DNA from: JACJXF01 sp964349045
Lineage (GTDB): Bacteria; Bacteroidota; Bacteroidia; Bacteroidales; GCA-2748055
Direction of reading: 5' to 3'
DNA: 20,773 nucleotides
Assembly (NCBI GenBank): GCA_964349045.1
Contig: CAYGFI010000082.1
Coordinates: 1 to 20,773, forward strand
A program made the position numbers and the translations under genes. Of this stretch, positions 14,142-20,773 are shown one piece after another (positions within the stretch are counted from its first letter, which is position 1; each line of letters starts with the position of its first letter). The notes below the pieces were generated by a model. That model searched no databases, was not told the DNA's origin, and saw nothing but the letters and a program-made list of their open reading frames with translations.

Positions 14142-15749
14142 ATGAAAAGTAAAATAATTCTCAGGTTATTACTCGTAATAGCTATTCTGACTCTGATCCT
14201 AAGACTTTCAGTAAATGTATTTATTGAACCCTGGCTGGTAAAAAAGATTCAAAAGTCATTTAATGAAAAGTATCAATCATACACCTTAAGTATTAGTAAG
14301 ATTGATATTTTTATGTTGTCGCCCGGGATAGAATTGAAAAATATAACAATTCAGTCAAACCAGGATTTTTCCGGTAACGGCAGTTTTCAGGCAGTTGTTG
14401 CTTCTGTTAAGATCAAAGGGATCAGGATCGCAAAAGCTGTTTTCAGAAAAGAAATAACCATCAGGGATGTTAGCATTTTTAATCCCGTTTTTAAAGGTGA
14501 AATCCCCTTTCCGGGGAAAGAAAATCCACCGGTAATTTCAAACAAATCGATACAGGTAAACAGAACATGTATAGATAAAATTGATCTGGCAGTTTCAAAT
14601 ATATCTGATGCGCAGTCCATTTCAATTAAACAAGGTATTTTGAATTTATATAATATCAATGTTGAGAAGATGGATACCCTTTCTTTGGGAGTTATAAATC
14701 AATTTGATTTTGAAGCCGAAGAACTCGGTCTGGTTTCTGCTGACAGTATGTATTCGCATACAGCGTTGGATATAAGATATGATACATTAATAAATTCATT
14801 GGTGGTAAAAAGCTTTTCTGTTAAGCCGAATTTTTCAGATCAAAATTTCATGGACCGACATGAATATCAAACAGATCGTTTTGATGGTGATTTCAGTAAG
14901 CTTATCATTCATAAGGTTAACCTTGCAGACTATTTTAAATCCAGGCAACTGAAATGTTCTTTTGTGGACATTGGCAAAATGGAATTGAACGTTTTTCGGG
15001 ATCAGAGGAAAGAATTCAGGCATTCAATCAAACCTGCATTCCAGGAAATACTTTACGGTTTCCCGGGAACAATCCATATTGATTCTCTTGGGATTACAAG
15101 CGGGAATGTTACATATCGCGAACATGCCCCAGAGGCAAACGAAGCCGGAAGTTTAAGATTTTTTAAGATGGATGCAAAAATGTACAATATTTTTAATGAT
15201 CCCATTTATAAAACTGAAAGTAAGTTTCTGGAACTTAAAGCACATGCCTCACTAATGGGAAAGGGCAACCTGCAAGTTCATTTAAAAGGGAAACTATACG
15301 ATAAAGAGAACTCATTTTCGTTAACAGGGACTCTTTCTAATTTTGAAATTCGTGATCTGAATCCCTATCTTGAGAAAAACGCGTTTATTTATGCAACATC
15401 AGGTAAAATAGAGACAATGAATTTTGACTTTATTGCAGATAACACAAAAGCAACCGGCCAAATAATAATTCTTTATGAAGGTTTGGATATTGCATTAAAG
15501 AATAAGCAGACCGATGATACCACAGGCATTAAAGAGAGATTTATTTCATATCTGGCAAACAGGTATATTATCGATTCAAACCCAGTAGCCGGTGAAGATG
15601 TAAGAGTTGGGATTATTGATCGCGAAAGGGATCCGGAAAGATCTGTGTTTAATTATGCTGCAAAATCTATCATTTCGGGTATAAAGGGCAGTATTACCAA
15701 AGGCTCCGGAAAGAGTAAGAATTCTAAAAGCCGATTGCACTTAAATTGA
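14142..15749 (+). CDS. AsmA/DUF748-like envelope protein
   Basis: A 535-residue protein with one N-terminal membrane helix (about 6-28), followed by VNVFIEPWLVKKIQKSFNEK and a long beta-rich region. SISKIDIFMLSPGIELKNIT (50-69) is the typical AsmA-like opening, in which paired strands describe the groove. The C-terminal region is family-typical: ISYLAN, then NPVAGEDVRVGIIDRERDPER (480-500), then SVFNYAAKSI. AsmA-like/DUF748 proteins are anchored in the inner membrane and project into the periplasm; relatives (TamB, YhdP, YdbH) are implicated in phospholipid transport to the outer membrane. The basic Lys/Ser tail is low-complexity. It is transcribed alone, with convergent genes downstream. A lipid-transport role would fit the nearby MCE operon but is inference. 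Confidence 0.8.
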   Translation: MKSKIILRLLLVIAILTLILRLSVNVFIEPWLVKKIQKSFNEKYQSYTLSISKIDIFMLSPGIELKNITIQSNQDFSGNGSFQAVVASVKIKGIRIAKAVFRKEITIRDVSIFNPVFKGEIPFPGKENPPVISNKSIQVNRTCIDKIDLAVSNISDAQSISIKQGILNLYNINVEKMDTLSLGVINQFDFEAEELGLVSADSMYSHTALDIRYDTLINSLVVKSFSVKPNFSDQNFMDRHEYQTDRFDGDFSKLIIHKVNLADYFKSRQLKCSFVDIGKMELNVFRDQRKEFRHSIKPAFQEILYGFPGTIHIDSLGITSGNVTYREHAPEANEAGSLRFFKMDAKMYNIFNDPIYKTESKFLELKAHASLMGKGNLQVHLKGKLYDKENSFSLTGTLSNFEIRDLNPYLEKNAFIYATSGKIETMNFDFIADNTKATGQIIILYEGLDIALKNKQTDDTTGIKERFISYLANRYIIDSNPVAGEDVRVGIIDRERDPERSVFNYAAKSIISGIKGSITKGSGKSKNSKSRLHLN

Positions 15750-15801
15750 TTTCCGGTTTTGAAAATTATTCATTAAATTAAAAATAAAAAATGTTGTATA
15801 C

Positions 15802-15855
15802 ATTTCGGGCTGCAGGATGCGCGCATTTTTTATGTCATGAATTCTCACCCGAAAT
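15802..15855. terminator. Possible bidirectional terminator between convergent genes
   Basis: ATTTCGGG (15802-15809) pairs with CCCGAAAT (15848-15855) over a 38-nt loop that itself holds the perfect palindrome ATGCGCGCAT (15817-15826) followed by six T. It lies in the 123-bp gap between the plus-strand AsmA-like gene and the minus-strand ATPase gene. The geometry is not a classic terminator, so the call is tentative. Confidence 0.35.
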
Positions 15856-15872
15856 TATTCAAATTCACCTTT

Positions 15873-18545
15873 TCAGGTTTTCATGAACGTATTTTCCCGT
15901 TTTGATGTCCGCAAAAATATTTTAATGATCTCGTTTAAAAGCAAAGGAGTTAATCCCAGTGCAAATATAATTCCCCATGAGCGAACATCCGGCATTTGCA
16001 AATGAAAGGCTCTTTGTATTAAAGGAATTCCTATAACGATAAACTGTAACATTAAACCGAGAATAATTGCTCCTGCAAGGTATTTATTCGAAAAAATTCC
16101 AACCCGGAAGATTGATTTCTGATGATTCCTTAAGGCCAGTGAGTAAAATAACTGACACACTATCAAAACCATAAAGGCCATTGTTCTGGCATATTCAACT
16201 GTGATTTGGGGTACTTCTTTATCAAAAGGGGTGTATCCATGTTCGAAATACCCGAAAACGTAAGCAAAAATGGTAAGAGTACCAATTAAAAATCCACCTA
16301 ATAAAACATGCAAACCGGCGCCATTTGCAAAGAAGCTCTCCTTTGGGGGTCTTGGTTTTTCTTTCATTACATCAGGATTTCCCGGATCCATGCCCAATGC
16401 AATAGCAGGCAGGGAATCGGTAATAAGGTTAATCCACAAAAGCTGAGTGGCTATTAAGGGAGCTTTCCACCCAATAAGAAGAGTTACAAATATTGCAATT
16501 ACTTCTCCCAGGTTACATGTAAGGAGAAAAACCACTGCTTTTTTAATGTTATTGTAAATATTTCTGCCTTGTTCAATTGCCTTAACAATGGTTGAAAAGT
16601 TATCATCAATAAGGATCATATCCGACGCCCCTTTGGCAACATCAGTTCCCGTTATGCCCATGGCAATGCCTATATCTGCGGTATTTAATGAGGGAGCATC
16701 GTTTACCCCATCGCCGGTCATAGAAACAATATTCCCATGTGATTTCAGGGCACGAACGATTTTTACTTTATGTTCAGGAGATACACGGGCGAAAACCCTG
16801 TATTTGATAATGATTCCGGCAAATTCCGCATCAGTAAATTCATCAATTTCCAATCCTGTAATAGTTTGCTCAATGTTTTCGGCTATTCCAAGTTCATGGG
16901 CAATAGCGAAAGCGGTATTCTTATGATCGCCTGTAATCATAATCGTTGAAACCCCGGCAATTTTTGCTTTTTGAATAGAATTCTTTACTTCCGGCCTGGG
17001 AGGATCCATCATCCCTACCAGACCAATAAGAATCAGATCTTTTTCCATTTCAGGAACCTCAATAAGATTGTTGACCGGCTTATAAGCGGCGCCTAGCGTT
17101 CGAAGCGCTTTATCCGACATCTTTTCGGCAGCTGCAAGGTATTTTTTTTTGTGCGAATCGGTAATTGCCACAACCTTCCCTTTCTCTAACACACGCATGG
17201 AAATATTTATCAGGTTTCCGATAGCTCCTTTTGTAAATACTGTGAACTGTTCATTTTCCTTGTTGAGTATTGACATTAGTTTACGATCCGAGTCAAACGT
17301 AAATTCACTGATTCGTTTATTATTGGTATTTATTGCTTTACGGTCAACTCCAAGATCATCAGCGAGAATAAGAAGTGCAATTTCAGTAGGGTCTCCTGTT
17401 CCTTCTCCATGTTCATATGTGGCATCCGAGCAAAGGATCATGGCTTTTGCAAGGATTTTCACGTCTTCTGAAGCAATATTTTCCAAATTATGTTTAACCG
17501 GTATTTCACCCTCCAGGTTGAAATACGTGGTAACGGTCATCTTGTTTTGAGTTAATGTACCCGTTTTATCGGAACAAATAATATTCAATGAACCCAGAGT
17601 TTCAACAGCGGATAATTTTTTAATGATGGCATTTTTTTTCGATAGATTTGTTACTCCTACTGCGAGTACCACTGCCACGATGGCGGCAAGACCTTCAGGA
17701 ATTGCGGCAACTGCCAGAGAAACAGACATCAGGAACATTTCTGCAAGGTCTCTTCCCTGGAGCAAGGCAATTATGAAAATGATAACACAAATTCCAACAG
17801 CCAGCATGCCCAGTGTTTTTCCCAATTTATCCAGCCGGATTTCCAAGGGTGTTTTGGATTTAACTTCCGTGTTAATAAGGGAAGCAATTCTCCCGATTTC
17901 GGTATTCATGCCGGTTTCCACAACAACTCCAACGCCTCTACCGCTAGTAACAAGGGTTGACATAAAAGATGAGTTTGCCCGATCCCCAAGGGCTGTTTTT
18001 GGATCCTGGTGAACCAATGACGCATCTTTTTCGGATGGAACCGATTCGCCTGTCAGTGATGATTCATCTATCCGGAGATTTGCTGATTCAATAAGCCGAA
18101 CATCTGCAGAAATGAATCTTCCTGCATCAAGGATCAGAATATCTCCCGGCACGATTTTTTCCGACTCGATTTCTTTGACCTCACCGTTCCTGCGGACAAG
18201 AGCTTTAGGAAATGACAACTTTTGAAGGGCCTCAATCGCTCTTCCCGCCTTGACTTCCTGGACAACACCAAGGACTGCATTAATATTAATTACGAGCAGA
18301 ATAATAATCGCATCTACGTACTCTGCCATAAACAGAGTTATAATTACAGCTCCCAGTAAGATATAGATCAGCCAATTTTTAAGCTGTTCAAAAAATAAAA
18401 GGAAAATACTTTTCTTTCTTTCTCCCTTGAGTTTGTTTGCTCCAAATTTACTCAACCTGACCTGGGCTTCTTCTTCAGAAAGACCCCTTATCGGATTAAC
18501 AACGATTTCTTTAGTGACTTCTTGTATTGATTTGGAAAACCACAT
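15873..18545 (-). CDS. SERCA-like P-type Ca2+-transporting ATPase (P2A)
   Basis: An 890-residue calcium-pump-like P-type ATPase of the inner membrane. All core elements are intact: N-terminal cation-ATPase domain (about 6-75), actuator TGES (165-168), M4 PEGL (283-286), phosphorylation motif SDKTGTLT with D326, nucleotide-binding KGA (439-441), MITGD (536-540) and hinge TGDGVNDAP (610-618). M5 has NLGE (678-681) and M6 NLITD (706-710), with N678, E681, N706, T709 and D710 matching Ca2+-site residues of SERCA, and E284 in M4 as well. Ca2+ export is therefore well supported, although some P2A relatives carry Mn2+ or other cations. The ATG at 18545 gives the usual N terminus. It is 171 bp downstream of a small membrane-protein gene and near two usp genes, suggesting a stress or ion-homeostasis role. 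Confidence 0.93.
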   Translation of the reverse strand: MWFSKSIQEVTKEIVVNPIRGLSEEEAQVRLSKFGANKLKGERKKSIFLLFFEQLKNWLIYILLGAVIITLFMAEYVDAIIILLVININAVLGVVQEVKAGRAIEALQKLSFPKALVRRNGEVKEIESEKIVPGDILILDAGRFISADVRLIESANLRIDESSLTGESVPSEKDASLVHQDPKTALGDRANSSFMSTLVTSGRGVGVVVETGMNTEIGRIASLINTEVKSKTPLEIRLDKLGKTLGMLAVGICVIIFIIALLQGRDLAEMFLMSVSLAVAAIPEGLAAIVAVVLAVGVTNLSKKNAIIKKLSAVETLGSLNIICSDKTGTLTQNKMTVTTYFNLEGEIPVKHNLENIASEDVKILAKAMILCSDATYEHGEGTGDPTEIALLILADDLGVDRKAINTNNKRISEFTFDSDRKLMSILNKENEQFTVFTKGAIGNLINISMRVLEKGKVVAITDSHKKKYLAAAEKMSDKALRTLGAAYKPVNNLIEVPEMEKDLILIGLVGMMDPPRPEVKNSIQKAKIAGVSTIMITGDHKNTAFAIAHELGIAENIEQTITGLEIDEFTDAEFAGIIIKYRVFARVSPEHKVKIVRALKSHGNIVSMTGDGVNDAPSLNTADIGIAMGITGTDVAKGASDMILIDDNFSTIVKAIEQGRNIYNNIKKAVVFLLTCNLGEVIAIFVTLLIGWKAPLIATQLLWINLITDSLPAIALGMDPGNPDVMKEKPRPPKESFFANGAGLHVLLGGFLIGTLTIFAYVFGYFEHGYTPFDKEVPQITVEYARTMAFMVLIVCQLFYSLALRNHQKSIFRVGIFSNKYLAGAIILGLMLQFIVIGIPLIQRAFHLQMPDVRSWGIIFALGLTPLLLNEIIKIFLRTSKRENTFMKT

Positions 18546-18625
18546 TTTTATAATAAAATCGTTTTAAGTAATTTATTTCTGAGAGATTAATACCGACAAT
18601 TTGTTTTGATAATTTTGCTTTTTTG

Positions 18626-18637
18626 CTTCAGCTGAAG
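18626..18637. promoter_or_regulatory. 12-bp perfect palindrome upstream of the Ca2+ ATPase
   Basis: CTTCAGCTGAAG is fully self-complementary and lies about 80 bp upstream of the ATPase start, in the only sizeable gap on that side. On the minus strand it is followed by CAAAAAAGC rather than a T-run, so it does not look like a terminator. A regulator-binding site is possible. Confidence 0.3.
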
Positions 18638-18716
18638 TTTCAGCGCATTGTAATATGAGACCGAGAGTCCCGTTCAGCAATCCTAAAGTGATTTCGTGTA
18701 AATATTTTAATTATTT

Positions 18717-18911
18717 TCAGGATTCATCCTTGGTTGTTCGTATCAAACTGATTCCTGCTATAAAGAAGATCAGACCTACACCGCTGAAAATGACAACAGT
18801 TAAAATATCATGGGTACTACCTGAAATATCCGAGAATAATACTGCGGTATAAATCAGACCGGCTATTCCAAGAATAGTAAGTAATGCTCCGAAGATTCGT
18901 TTAAGATTCAT
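18717..18911 (-). CDS. Small two-TM membrane protein
   Basis: A 64-residue protein with two hydrophobic helices (about 6-26 and 37-57), separated by a short polar loop (SDISGSTHD) and ending in a charged tail. No recognised family. The arrangement resembles small inner-membrane proteins in stress clusters. The minus frame is preferred over an overlapping plus-strand frame (18655-18852) because it has proper membrane topology, an ATG 28 bp after the usp stop, and the same direction as its neighbours. It is probably in an operon with the acidic protein and the usp gene, and perhaps with the ATPase downstream. Confidence 0.7.
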   Translation of the reverse strand: MNLKRIFGALLTILGIAGLIYTAVLFSDISGSTHDILTVVIFSGVGLIFFIAGISLIRTTKDES

Positions 18912-18939
18912 TATTTTAGTTTTTAGTGATCCTTATCAG

Positions 18940-19425
18940 TTAATCTGTTTTTTTAGTGGGAACAATATAGAGAGGTTTAGTGCTCTGTCGTAATACTTTT
19001 TCCGTAACGCTGCCCATAACGATATTTTCCAGCCATTTCCGGCTGTGAGATCCCATAACAATAATATCGGCATTCAGGTTTTTTGCGGTTTTTAAAATAG
19101 ATTCCGCAAAATCTCCTTCTGCGATTACAGTTTGAATGGTCTTATCACCCAGGTGGAATTTTGATTTATCAAGATATTGCTGAGATGCATATTTTAGTCC
19201 CTCCAGACTATTTACCTGGAACGGCCCCATATCCATATAACCGGTGAAGCCCATTATCGGAGAGTATTCCAATGTGGAATAGTATCCCTGGTCGGCTATA
19301 ACATGCAACAAAATGACCTCTGCATTCATAGCTTTAGCCATTGAAAAGCCTTCCTCCGCGATCTTTTGTGCCGTAGGATTGTAGTCAAGGGCTATTAATA
19401 CTTTTTTTACTTTAGTTGTTTTCAT
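18940..19425 (-). CDS. UspA-family universal stress protein (paralogue 2)
   Basis: A 161-residue single-domain Usp, aligned without gaps to the one at 11388-11873 (about 66 % identical by hand count). The block HLGDKTIQTV (91-100) is identical in both. The ATP-loop region GSHSRKWLENIVMGSVTEKV is at 125-144, again with serine replacing the second consensus glycine. The start ATG at 19425 lies 34 bp after the stop of the acidic protein gene, so the two are probably co-transcribed. Usp proteins of this size are typically induced by starvation, oxygen or envelope stress; the specific cue is not readable here. Confidence 0.93.
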   Translation of the reverse strand: MKTTKVKKVLIALDYNPTAQKIAEEGFSMAKAMNAEVILLHVIADQGYYSTLEYSPIMGFTGYMDMGPFQVNSLEGLKYASQQYLDKSKFHLGDKTIQTVIAEGDFAESILKTAKNLNADIIVMGSHSRKWLENIVMGSVTEKVLRQSTKPLYIVPTKKTD

Positions 19426-19459
19426 GATTGTTTTATGATTAAATATGATTCCTTCATTC

Positions 19460-19804
19460 TCATTTATTCTCCTCCAGGTCGTTATGGTCGTCTCCTCCTA
19501 AACTATAATAGTTGTTCTCCTCATCTTCACTTCCAATTACTTCCTGTTTATCGTCGAGCTCTGATCCCGGTATGTCCAGATCACTTCCGGATACATCGTC
19601 ATTAAAATCTTTTTCGTTTTTTTTACTTTTCTTTTCGGGGGAGTCTTTTGTTTTAGAAATATTTTCCGGATCTATCTCCCTTTCTTCCCTGCATTTATTA
19701 AAAATATCTTCACTTTCAGGATAAACCGGGTATCCCTCGGAAATTTTCTTTTTATGAATGTCTGACCTGCCGGGTGAACGTGTGTTATTGTTTTTTTCTT
19801 TCAT
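19460..19804 (-). CDS. Acidic, probably disordered small protein
   Basis: A 114-residue hydrophilic protein, rich in Asp, Glu, Lys, Asn and Ser, with no hydrophobic core and likely disordered. Two motifs stand out: YPVYPESEDIF (25-35) and the acidic block SDLDIPGSELDD (74-85) continuing to GSEDEENNYYSLGGD (91-105). I recall similar SELDD...EDEENNYYSLGGD tails in hypothetical Bacteroidota proteins, but no function is known to me. It has the best promoter candidate in the window 44 bp upstream and leads a run of genes (usp, two-TM protein) in the same direction. A stress-related role is inferred from context only. Confidence 0.75.
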   Translation of the reverse strand: MKEKNNNTRSPGRSDIHKKKISEGYPVYPESEDIFNKCREEREIDPENISKTKDSPEKKSKKNEKDFNDDVSGSDLDIPGSELDDKQEVIGSEDEENNYYSLGGDDHNDLEENK

Positions 19805-19847
19805 TTCAATTTATACATTTTGAGATAGTTAATTCGCGTAACTCTTA

Positions 19848-19855
19848 CAAAAATA
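19848..19855 (-). promoter_or_regulatory. Candidate -7 box for the acidic protein/usp operon
   Basis: Read on the minus strand the sequence is TATTTTTG, an exact TAnnTTTG match, with its near edge 44 bp from the start codon at 19804. A good TTTG at -33 is lacking, which fits a promoter that needs an activator; a pair of direct repeats lies just upstream (19885-19919). Confidence 0.5.
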
Positions 19856-19884
19856 TTGAGTTCAGAGCTTTTGAAAGGAAAGAA

Positions 19885-19919
19885 ACAGGACATTTTTTAT
19901 ATGTTTCTCACAGGACATT
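19885..19919. promoter_or_regulatory. Paired direct repeats upstream of a promoter
   Basis: ACAGGACATT occurs at 19885-19894 and 19910-19919, 25 bp apart start to start. Relative to the -7 box at 19848-19855 (minus strand) they lie about 30 and 55 bp upstream, typical of activator-binding sites on one face of the helix. The motif was not noticed elsewhere in the window. Confidence 0.4.
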
Positions 19920-19948
19920 ACTTCCTTTTCCAGGCGTTTAAAATTTAA

Positions 19949-20773
19949 CTATCTGGGATTAAAAGCTCCTAAAGTCCAGATATCACTGGTTACTAATCGC
20001 AAGTGGTAATTTGGAAATGATAAAACAGGTATAAATGCTTTATTTATCATTTGATGAGCATAACTACCCAGCAGCACATTTGATACACTCTTCTCCTGCT
20101 CTGTCATAATGGAAATGAGGTCAGCATCTACAGAACGAGAATATTCAAGAGTTATATCAGTGATGTTTTTTCCCATCAAATGCTCAATTTTAAAAGTAAC
20201 ATTTTGCTTACCAATATACGATGCAACCTGCTCAACATATTGATGCAGTTTTTTTTGTATGCTTTTATTATTAGTTTGCCGGACGCTTAGCAGGTGAATC
20301 TCAGCATTAAACAACTTTGCTATTTCGAGAGTATATGGAACCTTTTCCCTTGTCTCAAAAGTAATATCAAGGGGCAATACAATTCTATTAATGCCTGAAG
20401 AAATTTTACTTCTTCGTACAGAGATTACGGGATTTTTGGAATTTGAGGTAATTTTATAAGCATTACCGCCAATGAATAATTCTTCAAAACCGGATTCTCC
20501 GTGGGTAGAAAGTACAATAAGTGCATCCTCGTTTTGTTCAGCCAGCTTTGTAATTTCCTCAAATATCTTCCCCTCTTTAACAATGCTGCTTAAGGTAAAA
20601 TCTGAACTGATTTTGTCTTTGTACTTTTTAAGTAAGTCCTCAAATTTTATTTCTGCCTTCTGAAGTTGTTCTTTAATTTGTTCATCACTGTTATTTTCAT
20701 TCTTAAGAATAACATGTGCCATTTGGATACCAGCCCCGGATTTTTTAGCCAGCATAATAGCCAGATTTAAACC
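19949..20773 (-). CDS. Double-domain UspA-family protein, 5' end beyond the window
   Basis: The visible 274 residues form most of a tandem Usp. The first in-window ATG is at 20755, but the frame stays open to the window edge and reads GLNLAIMLAKKSGAG, which is helix 1 of a Usp domain. The true start with strand beta1 therefore lies outside. Domain 1 has the ATP-binding motif STHGESGFEELFIGGNAYKI with all consensus glycines. Domain 2 starts at NRIVLPLDITFETREKVPY and ends with SNVLLGSYAHQMINKAFIPV, where the glycine loop is degenerate (TEQEKS). Such two-domain proteins often bind ATP through one domain only. It is the third Usp gene in 9.4 kb and is separated by 144 bp from the acidic-protein operon. 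Confidence 0.9.
   Translation of the reverse strand, partial: GLNLAIMLAKKSGAGIQMAHVILKNENNSDEQIKEQLQKAEIKFEDLLKKYKDKISSDFTLSSIVKEGKIFEEITKLAEQNEDALIVLSTHGESGFEELFIGGNAYKITSNSKNPVISVRRSKISSGINRIVLPLDITFETREKVPYTLEIAKLFNAEIHLLSVRQTNNKSIQKKLHQYVEQVASYIGKQNVTFKIEHLMGKNITDITLEYSRSVDADLISIMTEQEKSVSNVLLGSYAHQMINKAFIPVLSFPNYHLRLVTSDIWTLGAFNPR

Noticed and set aside
16588..18012. Several plus-strand ORFs of 112-133 codons
   Set aside because: They are antisense shadows of the highly conserved P-type ATPase on the minus strand.
18655..18852. Plus-strand ORF of 65 codons
   Set aside because: It overlaps the minus-strand two-TM protein, which has sensible topology and operon position.
20753..20755. ATG at 20755 as the start of the double Usp
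   Set aside because: The frame is open to the edge, and the preceding residues complete helix 1 of a Usp domain, so the start is outside the window.

Overview
The window looks like a chromosomal segment of a member of the Bacteroidota, probably an environmental Bacteroidales/Marinilabiliales-type organism. The reasons are: an AT-rich genome; few Shine-Dalgarno sequences but TAnnTTTG-type -7 boxes; an mlaE-mlaF-mlaD lipid-transport operon with no mlaC or mlaB; a POTRA/beta-barrel outer-membrane protein of a type I associate with Bacteroidota; a short acidic protein of a Bacteroidota-like type; and many UspA proteins. The phylum call is inference from protein style and signals, not from a marker gene. 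I saw no rRNA, tRNA, CRISPR or complete insertion sequence.

Layout. 1-727: mostly non-coding, with a bidirectional-looking terminator, one doubtful small ORF on the minus strand and a candidate promoter for the operon that follows. 728-3344 (+): MlaE permease, MlaF ATPase and an MCE (MlaD) protein, an inner-membrane phospholipid/hydrophobe transporter. 3499-5340 (+): a secreted POTRA plus beta-barrel protein, possibly its outer-membrane partner. 5354-5577: two tandem stem-loop elements whose long stems differ by compensatory changes. 5606-6514 (+): a YihY/BrkB membrane protein. 6560-6880 (-): the C-terminal remnant of an OmpA/MotB-type gene. 7060-8838 (-): a two-gene module, an MT-A70 adenine methyltransferase followed 3 bp later by a PD-(D/E)XK nuclease-like protein, read here as an uncharacterised restriction-modification pair. 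8967-11301 (-): a chaperone operon, cbpA, cbpM, then a protein with three exactly spaced TerB-like repeats and a PH/GRAM-like end. 11388-11873 (-): a UspA protein whose start codon lies 13 bp from an array of six 53-bp repeats (11887-12197). 12245-13853 (-): an SAM methyltransferase and an alpha/beta hydrolase. A solitary relative of the 53-bp repeat lies at 13992-14034. 14142-15749 (+): an AsmA/DUF748-like envelope protein. 15873-18545 (-): a SERCA-like P-type Ca2+ ATPase. 18717-20773 (-): a stress cluster with a two-TM protein, a second UspA (about 66 % identical to the first by hand count), an acidic disordered protein with a promoter candidate, and a double-domain Usp cut by the window edge.

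Two themes join the genes. One is envelope maintenance: MCE transport, the outer-membrane barrel, the AsmA-like protein and YihY. The other is stress and ion homeostasis: three Usp genes, CbpA/CbpM/TerB-like and the Ca2+ ATPase. The likeliest horizontally acquired part is the methyltransferase/nuclease module beside the OmpA remnant. The items most worth a second look are that module, the TerB-like repeat protein linked to CbpA/CbpM, and the two kinds of palindromic repeat.
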